A stretch of DNA of 64,000 nucleotides. Origin: Temnothorax longispinosus (Eukaryota; Arthropoda; Insecta; Hymenoptera; Formicidae). The notes below the pieces were generated by a model. It searched no databases. It was given only the letters and a program-made list of their open reading frames with translations, and had not been told where the DNA came from. The stretch lies in contig NC_092368.1 of assembly GCF_030848805.1 (NCBI RefSeq), forward strand, positions 2,328,441 through 2,392,440, given 5' to 3'. The position numbers and the translations under genes are program-made. Positions 39,601 through 50,529 of this stretch are shown here, one piece after another. Positions within the stretch are counted from its first letter, which is position 1. Each line of letters starts with the position of its first letter.

Positions 39601-42600
39601 GTTAAATCAAATTTATTACATCTTGATCGAAAATATTATACAAAAATAGCAAAAATGATTTAATTATTTCCGCTCCTCTATTAAGTATTCCGGTCAAAAA
39701 ATGTTTGAAAGCAAATTCGCTTTTATAGTAGAATTAAATTCTTGGATGTTTCGAAAATCTTATTTCTTTTTTTCTGTTCTTACCAATGATGATTTCATTT
39801 TTACATAATTACCTCAGTTTTTTCTTTCCGATTAACTCACTTCTCCCCAACAGCTGTGCATTTTTCCATCACTTTCCCTTCGGTCTCGTTGAACTTGCGA
39901 CATGCGTTGCCAGTCGCACGCCTTGCGACAATGAGAGCTTTCGGGACTGAGAACAATGGCGATCCGATCGCATCGAATTTAACGGAAGTCGCCTGCGGAA
40001 GACAAGGCTCGCCGTGCCGATCAAATCAGACACGCGACACTTTTTCCCCCGCTCTAACCAACGATTTTTGATTGGCGTAATCAGCCAGGCTATTACGTGG
40101 CGGCTGGTTTGCGTAAAAGCGACGCTATATCGAGAGCGAACTTTACTGCCGCGCCGAGCGAAACCGGTTGACAATTTTATCCACCGACGTACTTTCGGCA
40201 AAAGACTTGACATCCACGCTCGTACACATTACCGGTAATTATGACTTCTTACTGTATTTTACGATTATTACAGTCGTAATTATTCATTGCCTTGTGTACA
40301 TGGTCGTCACGTACATAAAAGAAAATAAATAAATTTTAACTTTAATATTTTTAATTAGTGATGTAGTGAAATTCTAAATATTTGGAATAATCTGCGAAGA
40401 TGAATATGGTCCTCGTTGAACGATGCATTAATGCAATAGAAAATTGCATTTATATCGAAAAATAATACATGAAAGATAGAAAACCGCGGTAAACGATGCC
40501 CTTCTCGGCGTATTTTCGTTTGAGAAAAATTCTAACTTGATTGAGGTGTCTGTAAACGAGACGTAACACAATCGAAGTAGAGCACACTTTGTAAACCGAC
40601 AGTTTTAACGGAACATTGTCGGTTCCTTTTGTCGGTTGCGTCGGTTCCCAACTTTTTTCTCCACCTTCGCCTTCTTTCGAAGGCGTTATCGCCGGAAGAT
40701 TCGAAGAGAGTCTGCTTTATATCGAGAGGTTTCCTAATCCATTGTACGAGGCGAAACGCGCGTGGTGTATCGAGCCGTCGTTGCGTCATCTTTCTACGCC
40801 TAACCTGCCGTGAAATGTTATGAAACACACCGTGGCGCAGTGGCTCAATCCGTCAAAACTGCACTGCACGCCACGAGCGCAGCCGCTTTCGAGGCCGATT
40901 CGGCGAGGGTGCATCGCGCCTCCGTCCTCGCTGCTTCGGTGACCTCCAAGGACGCGACGTCGTCGCGACGAGAGCGGCGTGAAAATGGGCACGTGCGAGC
41001 TTCTCTCCAATTAGTAGCAAGTTTGCGGAAATGAAAGATGTGACGTACGACAGTGGTGTTCTGAGAAATTGTGATCTTACAATGCATGATTAGCGATCAT
41101 ACACCATCACTTATCACAAATTGTAAATCATATCCCACATCGACATATTATTTTATTTGATTATCGAGCTAGTCGTAGTATGAAAGGATCTTAAATGGAG
41201 AAAGAAAACGAATGAAACTAGACTTCTTTCGTGCTTCTCGTGATATTTATTCTTTTCTTCTTGCGTATGCATTAATTTTTGTGACTAAGCGTATAAATTA
41301 GAAATTTTATTAACGCAATCGCGCTGTCTGTGATTTCATTCAATAGTGTGGAGGGAAATAAATTTCTCTTTCTGAAGTATCAATTGTTGAAAATCGAGAG
41401 AAAATTTCAGATATGGGATATTGCAACTTTTCTACAAAATTTAAAATCTTTAATTACGATTCTTCTACTTTTTATTCTTGATAACACGTCATAACGTGTC
41501 ATAAAGTACACGTCATAAAGTTTGCACTGAGATAAAACGTTATAATTTTAGTTAATGAATCAATTCACGCGCGCGCGCGTGTTATTTTTTAGTTGAATCT
41601 TTATTTCTCCTTGAAAGGCGGAAATATATCAAGCAGAAATTTGCATCCATTTGCATTTCGACGTCACGGCGTCTGCATCTGCACAGCATCTGAAGGACCC
41701 CACCCAAGCGTACGTTCGATTATGTTCATTGCGCGCTTCGCATTCCCTCGTTCGGTGTAGCTCCAATGGCTAAATGTTACAATCGTCCCAGCGTATCTCG
41801 TCTGTCCGCTTCCTCTTTCCCGGAATGGAGAGGGAAAAGGGTTCTCCCTCTCTATCGATGACGACGTTTTTACTTCCCATCGCGAGCGTGAACGTTACGT
41901 TATATGTAGGGCGATCGCGCTGACCTGCCACCCGCGCACGCCAGTGCGATCCGATCGGATCGGCAGCGATCGGCAGCGTGCGAACTCGGCTATCTCGTCC
42001 GACACTTCGCGCGAACAAGCACCACTCGGTGTAAAGGTGATAAATGAGAAAGAGATGCGAGAAGGGGCTCGCGGATTACAAAATCAGCCAGCAGGTCTGC
42101 TGTAAGTCGAAGGTGCAAACGAAGTTAGCGTTACAAGTTATACTTATTTGAATTGTAAACTCGGATTTTTCCTCTGCTCGTTTCTTACAGACACGCAGAT
42201 ACTCTCTCACTAAATGTGAAAAAGTATTATGATATATTACGTATCATTATAGAAAATTATGGATTGCCTTAGGCCCGACATTAGAATTTGCAACTACGGA
42301 TAGTGAATTATCGGGTCTTCCAAGCATTCATTCATTGTTTTTTTCCTTTCCATTAATTCGAAATGCATCGTTTCTTAATTGAGATTTATAATACCGCCTC
42401 CAGCGACTTGTACTTAATAACATAGTTACAATTAAAGTAGAGAGTCTAACCGCAGGTTTTATTCTGCAGACAATCGGCAAAAATTTAAGAACAATCGGTG
42501 GATAAAATAATTTTATTGTTATGAATTATAATTGTCTCTCTCGCAACGGTTAGGAGAAAACCGCGAAGAGAAGAATCGTCGTCGGAATTCTGAAATAGCG

Positions 42601-45600
42601 CGAGCACTTTCACAAAGTAGCGCTTTTCTCGGTCGTGTGCGAATGCGTGCGCGTGCATACTCATATTACGATCGTCGCCGCGAGGACCAGTTTTCTCTGC
42701 GAAACCTTATATCAAGCATATTGTTGCTAAATAGACAAGCAATTTCACGTCTGTCGAGACAAGTTTCTAGCAACAGAGAAGTGAGAATTTAAAACTGCGT
42801 AAACGCAATTTTTTAATACAATTCTAGTTGTACAGTTATTAGTTTATTTCTTCAAATTTTTTCTATCGTAATGTCTTGTTGTCATAAATCAGATTTTTAT
42901 TGTGTTTCTATCGCCGGAGTTATGTGTCTTCTTTTTATTCTGCAATCTTGAAAGCTCAGCTGAGCAGGTACACACCTAAATGGAATTCACGCCTACTGTC
43001 GATCGTTACCAGTCGATTATTTCTTTCTGGGCGCAAGAGTGTTCCCGATCCAGGAATCTGTACGGTCAGCGCCAATCTCCTCCCACGCTTCGATTCTGCT
43101 CGATATAACGGAAAGTTCAAGCAATCATTGAACTCTCAAGTGGATCTATTAGATCTCTCAATAACCTGAATACTTTGAAATACATAATATCTTTCTTGAT
43201 TGATTGATCTTTTATCTGAGATAAGTATTTATCTCTTCGAGTAACATTTATTATAAAAATTTACAAGAATATAGCTGCATCTGAAATAGTTTATTATAAT
43301 TTAAATATTTATATCTCATTTTTGTTGGAAATTTATTAGGTAACAAACGTACAAAGAAAGGGCACGGACACACAACAAGGTGTTCGTGTTATATTATTTT
43401 TAACAAACAAGTGACACATTTTCCAACCATAGTAAACTGCGCGCCGACAAATTGTCAGACTTGCAACACAGTTCTGGTTGGCGTAGTAAAATCCACTCCC
43501 TGCCATCTAATAAAATCGTTTGGATTTAATTTTGATGCTAAGCATCTAAAATCTAAATACCTGTAAAGAAATTATTGCGAAAAATATTATCTCAGCCAGG
43601 GTTCGAACCTGGAACCTTCCTCATTCACCCGTTTATTAAAAATAACACGAACCTTGTTACGGCTTTGTGCCCTTTCTTTGTATGTTTGAATTTTAATCAT
43701 AGGAGCCTTTTAAGATTTTTATCAGGTAGACTTTTTGCTAAAGAAGGAAAACAATTTAGTTTGCGATAGAGAATACCTATCCCATGCACTGTGCGCTAAA
43801 CACGGTTATTACAAAGAAGCACTCTATATTTACTTTCAAATACTTTAAAACATTCCTTAGAAGCGAATAATCTTTTATGCAAGGAGGTTGCATTTTCCCG
43901 GTGGAATTATCGATGTTACTTATGCATCGAGGAAGAAATATGCGGGAACAGGCTTGTGAAGGACGAAATCAATCTAATGACAGTAGCAGATCGCAGCGGG
44001 CGATCGGTATACGATCGTACCTAGTTCCAGACGTTAGATAACTCGGCGTTTCAAGGATAACGGTTCGTGGAAAATATGTAAAAGCGGCTCGCCCCGACAT
44101 AAAATGTATCATCTACATATCCCGTTTCTCGCGCCGCCGCTCTAGTTTTCATCCCGTTTATTTCTTATGGAGAAAATAAAAGGTTCGAAGTGCGAAGTAG
44201 GTCGGACGTCGGCGTCGCCGGCCAGATCGTGTGTCGGTTGAGACAGGTGGGTCGCTCCCCTACTTCCGGTGTGCTCTGCCACGTACAGTCCGAACTTTTA
44301 ACCCTCTGACTCACTCTCGAAGTGCATTAATGCATGCACTCATGCCATTTAATTTTAATGAATGAAATTTCGACTTCAATGATCTCATTTTAAAGCAAAT
44401 ATGATTAAATTTAATGGAAATTTAGTCTAATTTTTTTATTTTGCATTAAAATGATTAAAGGCACATAGCTTTAAGTTTATCAGCAAATTTCAGAATTTCT
44501 TCAGTTTGCCTTGTATTCGTTATGTATATTTTTCGTCAAATTTTTTATAATCACGTAACTTACTCAAGGTCTACGAGATTGCGTGAACTCATTTATCATC
44601 GCACGTGTTTTTCACATGCGAGAATTAACGGGCCGACAGCCCGTTTGCGTCATAGCGAAATGTATAATTATATTGAACGGAATGTGTGGTGCAGAACGTT
44701 TTTTATTCATGGCATTTGAGGGGCTGCGAATGGAAAAATATTGTATCGCGCGAATTAACGTGACTGTTAGACGGCAACGAAACGCACGTCACGAAGTAGA
44801 ACGGGGTAGTGTATCCCGAGACTTTTACTCGTTGGCATTTAGAGACGAGGTATTCTCGCTCCCGAGAGAGTATCTATGAGTGGTGGATATCTCGCGGTGT
44901 CAGAAAGGAAGAGAAAAAAAAACACGTGACAAGAAGCATTTTCGACTTTAGCCATTTCGCGAACTGGGAGAATGCGAGAGACGCGATACGAGCCAATGGC
45001 GGGACTTTATCTACGGGATATACCGGGTGACCTCGAGACACCAGAAAACCAGCAAGGACGAGAACCGAGAGTGGGCGGTACCTGTTTTTGCTCGCTTACT
45101 CTCCTTTCCTTGCTCGCCAGGGACAAGGCGGATAAAACGCGCGAGTCTGTCGAAGGGATCCTTTACCTTCCTTCTTCTAGGATTCTGAGGCTGCGCGCTC
45201 GGTAATTTTAATGGGGGTCGTTCTCACGAAGCGAGTAAACTAAGTGTGGGTATTCCCTCGCTAATAGTAACTCTCAATTTTGTGCTCGTTAAAGAATTAT
45301 TATTATTGATAATTACTCTCGGAGGATAACGCGGATCGTGCGGACGTCCGTTTACAACTATTCTTAATTCCGTACACGCCTGAGACTCTTTCCGATAGGT
45401 AATTCGCGAATAAAGTATCTAAATAAATGTTTAGAGAAATTTATTCCGACTATGAAAGGGTCTTGCCCCCTATTGGGAGTGCTGCACTCGGGGAATGCAC
45501 TCTCTCGAGTAGGACGCTACTCGGTGAGACGCGGAGAGGATGCACGCGTACTTGCGTCTGTTTTGCATTTCGCGAGAGATCAATCGCGAGCGATAGAAGG

Positions 45601-46322
45601 CTTTCAGCGGGGAAGATCCTCTTTGTGAGACGCGCATCCTTCTTTTTTTTGCGGGAAAGGATTTGCCTCGCTTGAAACGTCTCGATATATATCTGAATTG
45701 TGCAATCGCCTTTTCACTTGTTCGCAGAAAGGAGAAGATAAAATATATAATTCGAAAGTGGCGTAATACAGCAGTAAAGTTTCAAGTAATTAATCGAAAA
45801 TAATAAAAATTTGAAGAATTTTTATCTATGCTCTTAGCGTATTTGGATAACAATTTATTTTCTTATTAATTCGAAGTTTAGAAATCTAAATTGAAGCTTA
45901 ATTAATTAACTCATGTTTTAAGTTGCGGAGGATAGTAATCTTGCATCACGTTTTCACAATCGAAGTAGATTTCTTCACTCTTAAATATCGCACATGACTT
46001 CCAGATGAGAAATGAATCGATAGTCTATATTTATCGTTACGTAAGAGCCACGCGAATCCATTAAATCCCTTTTCCAAAAATATATGTTGCGATATCAACT
46101 GTAATGCAATTAGATTAAATAGATTAAAGACATTAGAAGCTGCGTGGCTCCGACTTCTCTATAGAAGATATTATAATGTCTTTAATCCGACCTCTGCCTC
46201 TACTTCAATTTACGCCACTTTCAAAAAATCGGGCGAATCTACCATGTGTCGTGACAATACGTGCCTTGTGCGTACGCGAGACTTCCCACGAGGGGTAGGA
46301 TGATCCCGTACACCAAGATCAT
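21106..46322 (-). CDS. fw: furrowed: selectin-like receptor (sushi, fucolectin, C-type lectin, TM)
   Basis: A single-pass cell-surface protein of about 1,155 residues in 23 exons on the minus strand: 46,322-46,243; 33,975-33,868; 33,254-33,137; 30,835-30,777; 29,490-29,281; 28,968-28,873; 28,574-28,452; 28,247-28,084; 27,834-27,708; 26,970-26,821; 26,655-26,479; 25,988-25,809; 25,392-25,274; 25,105-24,871; 24,484-24,311; 23,819-23,640; 23,519-23,274; 23,063-22,885; 22,728-22,555; 22,276-22,097; 21,847-21,739; 21,659-21,489; 21,214-21,106. Domain order (signal peptide, Cys-rich piece, sushi, fucolectin/F5-8-like, C-type lectin, ten sushi, TM, tail) is that of Drosophila furrowed, known for homophilic adhesion with Frizzled in planar polarity and for eye and bristle defects. 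All exon phases agree except at two one-base indels (33,909-33,912 and 22,920-22,922). The last 21 exons are very secure; the first two are inferred from phase and composition. Confidence 0.93.
21739..21847 (-). CDS. fw: furrowed exon 21: transmembrane segment
   Basis: After a short acidic linker (AENEVAEPQG) comes a hydrophobic run of about 20 residues, AAGVIIVILIILGLVYL, followed directly by Arg. This is a type I single-pass transmembrane helix, giving an extracellular lectin/sushi ectodomain and an intracellular C terminus. Confidence 0.9.
22097..26655 (-). CDS. fw: furrowed exons 11-20: ten sushi (CCP) domains
   Basis: Ten exons encode ten consecutive sushi repeats, each with four Cys, a C-x-x-G-Y/F core and a W-S-G-x-x-P-x-C ending (for example GFWSGDVPTC, EWSGKAPQC, KWSGEVPQC, YWSGEEPKC). 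Most are one exon per domain with phase-1 borders, which favours duplication by exon shuffling. The exception is the third of this block, split between 25,392-25,274 and 25,105-24,871; the latter exon also holds the fourth. The exon at 23,519-23,274 is longer (246 nt) because of an insertion in the domain. The exon at 23,063-22,885 is 179 nt instead of 180: one A is missing from the run coding around LENG, so Trp and the last Cys are lost as written. Confidence 0.92.
26821..28247 (-). CDS. fw: furrowed exons 8-10: C-type lectin domain
   Basis: Three exons (28,247-28,084, 27,834-27,708, 26,970-26,821) form a long-form C-type lectin domain. Visible hallmarks are the first Cys in NSTCYEFV, the helix with SFQEARTYC, the WIG core (LVWIGAQ), a WRWVDG strand, the carbohydrate-site loop KDQPNNYNGEQNC and the WNDVGC calcium-binding strand, ending YLHWICQ. 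The loop reads QPN, between the mannose-type EPN and galactose-type QPD of classic lectins. Calcium-dependent sugar binding is therefore plausible but its specificity cannot be predicted. Confidence 0.93.
28452..29490 (-). CDS. fw: furrowed exons 5-7: fucolectin / F5-8-type module
   Basis: Three phase-1 exons (29,490-29,281, 28,968-28,873, 28,574-28,452) encode a jelly-roll module of about 143 residues. It opens with NVGFRKPANQSTTV and has the acidic calcium-type loop GNDGDF, the PWWRVDLLKPYSVKVVRV strand and the vicinal-cysteine motif RGCCG, then ICARALVGQYVFLQLVG and LCEVEVFA. This matches the fucolectin (FTP) branch of discoidin-like folds, known to bind terminal fucose. Confidence 0.9.
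30777..33254 (-). CDS. fw: furrowed exons 3-4: first sushi domain
   Basis: Two exons (33,254-33,137 and 30,835-30,777) join in phase 2 to give one sushi domain. It starts LKCGHPAVP, has YTCDAGYELFG across the junction and ends KWQGDLPFC. Placing one sushi before the fucolectin module is characteristic of the furrowed architecture. The 2.3-kb intron between them shows no other gene. Confidence 0.92.
30836..33136 (-). other. furrowed intron
   Basis: A 2.3-kb intron inside the first sushi domain. Plus-strand frames here (up to 184 codons at 31,426-31,980) show no domain, favour basic and Phe-rich composition and look like chance. No structured repeat is evident. Confidence 0.6.
33868..33975 (-). 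CDS. fw: furrowed exon 2 (candidate): Cys-rich N-terminal segment, frameshifted
   Basis: The splice acceptor GAGTCAG at its left border and the donor ATC then GTGAGT at its right fit the phases of both neighbours: TG plus C completes a Cys codon from exon 1, and C plus AA completes a Gln codon into exon 3. The upstream frame reads DLNDGICEPAAICHVHFF and the downstream frame DVTGSCDYLNCHQLKCG, but they are offset by one base at a CCCC run (minus strand; GGGG at 33,909-33,912). Reading through needs one fewer C. A shorter alternative exon starts at 33,918 and avoids the indel but does not fit the phase of the candidate signal-peptide exon. Confidence 0.5.
33976..36317 (-). other. furrowed long intron, proximal part
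   Basis: Intronic if exon 1 is at 46.3 kb. No exon is supported. A 136-codon plus-strand frame at 34,559-34,969 has a hydrophobic stretch but no recognisable domain. Confidence 0.4.
36318..36502. mobile_element. Foldback MITE in furrowed intron
   Basis: The arms begin ACTTC...TCAGTAAA and run through GCATCAGTTA to a nearly perfect core, TTATAATTTCTCACTCAACA, present in both orientations around a loop of about 30 bp. Small indels distinguish the arms. It is about 185 bp long and non-coding. Confidence 0.75.
36503..38088 (-). other. Intron, no feature seen
   Basis: AT-rich intronic DNA. Short open frames only. A short GT run is near 37,741. Confidence 0.4.
38089..38230. mobile_element. MITE with GGTATTCATAGT-type ends in furrowed intron
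   Basis: The left end has CGGTATTCATAGT and the right end the inverted form. Both arms contain AAGACCGTCTTAA and CTTAAGATG in the same order, forming a long imperfect hairpin of about 140 bp. There is no coding capacity. Exact ends and target-site duplication are not clear. Confidence 0.7.
38231..43344 (-). other. Intron, mostly featureless
   Basis: I find no supported exon. A GC-richer patch at 40,600-41,040 contains a 74-codon plus-strand frame without known domain and a short hairpin at 40,831-40,875. Around 41,480-41,525 there are short tandem variants of ACACGTCATAA, and a CG-repeat lies near 41,569. Confidence 0.4.
43345..43687. mobile_element. Non-autonomous element with tRNA T-arm-like segment
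   Basis: The ends are inverted copies: AAACGTACAAAGAAAGGGCA on the left and AAACATACAAAGAAAGGGCA read inward from the right, both followed by an AACAAGGT/GTTCGTGTTAT block, giving arms of about 48 bp. Inside the right half, 43,596-43,612 is CCAGGGTTCGAACCTGG, a perfect tRNA T-arm (stem, TTCGAAC loop). No full cloverleaf can be drawn. It may be a DNA element that captured a tRNA-derived piece or a SINE-related composite. Confidence 0.6.
43688..46242 (-). other. Intron next to furrowed exon 1
   Basis: No supported exon. A short inverted repeat at about 46,122-46,186 (ATTAAAGACATTA arms around about 25 nt) is present just downstream of exon 1 in the direction of transcription. Confidence 0.4.
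46243..46322 (-). CDS. fw: furrowed exon 1 (candidate): signal peptide
   Basis: An ATG at 46,322 opens a typical secretion signal, MILVYGIILPLVGSLAYAQG, with predicted cleavage after SLAYA. The exon continues TYCHDT and ends at TG followed by GTAGAT (phase 2). It lies at the upstream edge of a CpG-rich patch, in the right orientation. Its phase-2 donor matches the 33,975 acceptor of the Cys-rich exon. The intron would be 12.3 kb. No transcript evidence is available, and the GTAGAT donor is only moderately good. Confidence 0.5.
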
Positions 46323-47160
46323 TCTCCACGAGTCGGCGGGACGACGCGGCGCGATCACATCGACAATCCAGCGAACCAGGAACCACCTCGGCACGCGAAC
46401 ATCCGCGGGGGCCCGCACAGGGAGCCTCTAGAAAACACTCGCGCACTACGAACTTTCACGAGAGCTGCGTTTCTTCCCTCCGTCTCCGATGAAACCAATG
46501 TCAAAACGCCGAGTAGAACAATCCGATGAGAACACCGTATTCCACCGAAGCCTAAACGCTCCTTAGATCCGGCTGATCCTTTCGTATACCTTCAACGCTG
46601 ATCTTCTAAAACCTTTCGCACCATTGACATTCCCAGTGAGCGATCCCGCTAGTTCTTTGGCACTTCCTTGAACGATTTACGCACTCGTCAATTCCCGATC
46701 ACAACCGAATACTATTCAATCTAGAATTATTTGGATGGTTAGACGCTCTGGCTAACCGCGGCATTGTCTAGCAATCGCTGTTTCTTCGGGATTCTCCATG
46801 ACGCGTCCTGGTCCCTTGCACGTCTCTGTCGACCCGCGTTCGCAAGATTATATCCTCGGACTTGATGACACTCGATTAACGCGAACCTACGTGAATCGAA
46901 TGAAAGATCCGCGATTACGACGGAACTAACTTGTCGGCATTTTACCCGCGATTTTGTTCGCCGTACAACGAGTCGGGATAACCGACGACGATCCGTTCCC
47001 TTCACCGGTCGACCGTCGAGTGCCCCGGGCCTCAGGCCCCCTTTGCTCTCTCAACGGCGATGAAAGTCTCTCGCGCCGAGCAGAGCCGACCAGCCGAGTC
47101 GAAGGAACAACTACGTTCAGCTGCTATACGTTCTGCTGCTACGTTTTCATGTAGCATCAG
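46323..47160 (-). promoter_or_regulatory. fw: Likely furrowed promoter and 5' UTR
   Basis: CpG-rich DNA directly upstream of the candidate signal-peptide exon on the minus strand, contrasting with the AT-rich flanks. No TATA box is obvious, as is common for developmentally regulated insect genes. The exact start site cannot be read from the sequence. Confidence 0.35.
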
Positions 47161-48400
47161 CCTTAGCTAGTTCATTAGGCCTTTATGTTTATGTACATCT
47201 TTAGCCGCTTTAGTTACGTTACTCGTTAAATGCCACGAGAAGAGCACTGAATATTTTTTGACAAGGAGAAATTAATTTTTAATTTTTAATTGGATCGATG
47301 GTTTTGTAAAAGAAGCACGAGTTAATCTTTATATCAAGGGAAGACTGAAATAATAATATTATTTTTGTAACAATTACATACAGAAATAATTAATTTTGGT
47401 AATTTTTAAGCATGTGAGATTAAAACAAGAGGAAATTAGGATATATTTTTTTACAAAGATGATTCATAAAAAATCTGATAGATTAGACAATTGACGTACA
47501 TTCTAAGAATAATTGAGCAGTAAAGTTTCGACAATGCGAATGTTTACTTTAATTTTATAAAAAATGGTTTTCTAAAATTCGAAAGATACAAATAAGAAAT
47601 TCTTTCTCTATTATGAAGAGAATTACGGAATAGTTTTGACTTACGCGACATCGCCGAGAACCGGTAGAGTTTCCCAAATTTCTTAAATTCTCTGTGCAAA
47701 TCGATGCTAAATCCTATCTACGCTCCACTTATCCTTCGACAGGTTAGAAACATGAGACTCGGCTAAGTTCTGAACCAAAACCGGATTATAGACCGAAAAA
47801 TTGTTATGACCGATCGACCCCCTTTTGAAGTTACGTTAAAAAGGACCGGTTCCATCGTGAATGATATCATGAGGGTGGACCGTTTTTTATTTGCGATCCG
47901 GTATAATTGCGGTTGGATCCGGTTACCGCGACAATAGCGTGACTTAGAATAGAAAATAAATACTTTATCAGGGATAATCTCTGAAATATATTTTCTTACA
48001 AAAGAACTAGACAGATTTATATACATAAGTGATTTCCAAAAAAACTTTGTCGCATTTACAATTGTGAACATAGGTGGAATTTTATCTATAGAGTGTAGTA
48101 GCAATAAATTATTAAAATAGTCTCAAAAACTTTGGCGGCTTTCAAATTCTTGGATGGAAATTTTTCCAAATTCCTACGGATCGAAATATTTCGAAAATCT
48201 GGTGTTTTGTCCACAAGTATTATGATTAAAATCTATCCTGACTAAAGTAATGAAGCTATTATCAATTTTTGTGTAACGAAAACATAAGTCGGCATTCTGT
48301 ATGTACGGATTCCTATTTTTATATTTAATCAGAACTCTTTTAAACGTATCAGGAACTCTAGGACTTTTTAGCCAACTTTATTAATTACATTCTGCGAAAT
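47161..48400. other. Spacer, no gene seen
   Basis: AT-rich, with short open frames only. A 113-codon minus-strand frame (47,763-48,104) has no recognisable motif. Confidence 0.4.
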
Positions 48401-48760
48401 TGAAGAATGGGGTGCTAGCTTCGTGGAGATCGGCTCAGGAAAAAACACTGTCAGTCGTGGTCAGTGACGCGAAGTCGCCAGTAAGGTTACCGCGGCTTTA
48501 CCGTTAAGAGTCCCCTCTCTGGGGGCCTTCGGCCCCCGGCCACTTCTCTGGCCCTCTCCTCCGACCCCTTGTAAATCCACCGCGATATTCCGCGCGATCG
48601 CGTTTCCATTCCGGTGTCTCCCGCTCCCGTCCTCGCTCGTTCGCCGTCTTTTTTTAATCATCTACCGACGTCAGCTTGGGCCCCTTTCACCTCCAGCGAG
48701 GCTTACCTCTTCTCCGTAGACTCGAGAAATGAAGGCACACACACAGATACGTGTCTCTAT
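48401..48760 (-). promoter_or_regulatory. CpG-rich patch with minus-strand splice donor
   Basis: A GC-rich patch holding a perfect 7-bp GC hairpin (GGGGGCC-TTC-GGCCCCC at 48,521-48,537). On the minus strand GAAGAG is followed by GTAAGC, a good donor (exon end 48,707). It could be an alternative distal first exon of furrowed, since that is the next minus-strand gene downstream, or an unrelated non-coding transcript. Confidence 0.25.
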
Positions 48761-50529
48761 GTGTCGCACCTCTAGAATAAGAAATTGACGTAATTAAGAA
48801 ACATGATAGTGTTCTAATTGTAAGATAGCGGTTGTTAATATCGATAGGATTCTAGAAAGCTGATTTTAACAAATTAAAAAACTTGTTCCTATAATAAAAC
48901 GTACAGATTATCTCAGATTTCTTGCTCTAATTGTCGAATTTGTCTTTTTTTAATTTAATATATATATTTTTGTCTTTTTGAAGAAGAGAAGTTGAACTCA
49001 ATTTTTCGCTATGTAAATATTTTGACATATACTTGAAATAATCATGATAAAAGGGAAATTTATATTCAAATAATGGAAGCACGGCTTTAACAAATTTCTG
49101 GCGAGTTAACGTCACGAACATAAAGAAAATGCGCGAACTTTCCCCTTTCGACGGAGACTTCACTTTTTTTTTAAAGCGGTAATTACGGGCAAGTTGTTGA
49201 AGACACGAAACACGTATAATGGATTAACGAGTCGGAAAAGCCACGTCTGCTTTCCTTCCGTAAATTCTTCAGGTTGCCATATGTAATTATAATCACATAT
49301 CCGCGTTTATAATTATAATTATATGTATCCTGTGCTTCTTCGTAATTACTACGAAATTGTCAGCTGAATGCATCGTGTCGAATATTCGTTGACATAATGT
49401 GACACGCGCAAATTATAAATAAAATTGTCAGAAATTTATTGATGTAAAACAAAGATTACTGAATTAGAAAAGTCAACGATTAGATTGAATTTATCGCTTT
49501 GTTTAAAAATTATATTTAATTATTTATCTATGTTTCATTTCCCTTATTGCAGTTTTCATAAAAACTTTGGTCGAATTCTTGCTTTTAATTTCTTCTGTGA
49601 AATGAATTGTGACCGTATAATAAAATAGAAAAGAATACATTATTCTTCAGTTAACTGTACGTTATCTTTAAAAAGGAATAGGTAATGATATTATACAATG
49701 TCTTAACAATCTGGAAACATCGCATCACGCTTGCAATACAATAATTTATAGCGCAAAAATTAAAGTATAAATTCGATTATATTACAATTATAATTCAAAA
49801 ACTGATTATATTACGAATTTAAAAAAGGGATAAGACTTCCGAGCATTATGCACTTAACGTATCGATGATTTGTTGGAAATTGCAAGAGAAAAAACGTTAA
49901 TGCAGACTAATGTATTCCAGTTGTTAAAACAATCTTATCTTTCGATTCGCTCGCGCGATTCTTCGACAAGAGCGCGGTTGGTTGCGTCTGACGGGCTCGC
50001 AGCTCGGTCGTTCAAGTCCCAAGTATCGAATGGTCTCGTTCAAGTTCCAAATACCGAATGGCGTCATCTGACAGGATCTCGTAGTACTATCTTTCGTTAG
50101 GGTAGCGGAGTGATGACATGCGAGGTAAAGGCACACGCAAGTGCTCCGATGTCTCATATGGCGGATACCCGACCGGACGACGCCGGCGTCAATACGGAGA
50201 ATCATGACTTTCCCACGGGACAATCGATAGCTCAATCCTTGGTTCGTTAATTCGATTAGGACGATGTGAGTACCGAGATTATTGTCGATCAAAGACGGTT
50301 CGTTCGTTTCAATTAGCGTTGCTCGTACGGCCTACTTTTTTCTTTCAGGAGAGATCTGCGTCGTGTCGGTGCATCAATTCTCAGCTTACCACGAGATTGT
50401 TGCTTCTAAAATATTCAGCACGATGAATCCGTCTAACCGTGTATCGTACCTCCTTTTTACGTGCTCAAAATGTTTGCGCGTGAGACAGCGATGAGGTCTA
50501 TCAGGCAGCTGGTCTAAAAGAGTTCAGCT
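48761..50529. other. Upstream region of the GARRE1-like gene
   Basis: AT-rich up to about 49,900, then more GC-balanced as the gene is approached. It probably contains the promoter or 5'-UTR exons of the plus-strand gene at 50,530, but I cannot point to a start site. A short AT-rich inverted repeat (ATATGTAATTATAA arms) lies at about 49,277-49,330. Confidence 0.35.

Noticed and set aside
40831..40905. Possible tRNA from an A-box-like word
   Set aside because: No B box at the expected distance and the downstream sequence folds back on the A-box word instead.
43590..43620. Possible tRNA gene
   Set aside because: Only a T-arm is present; no acceptor stem, D-arm or anticodon arm can be paired around it.
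48521..48537. Rho-independent-like GC hairpin
   Set aside because: A perfect 7-bp GC stem, but bacterial-type terminators are not meaningful in this eukaryotic context.
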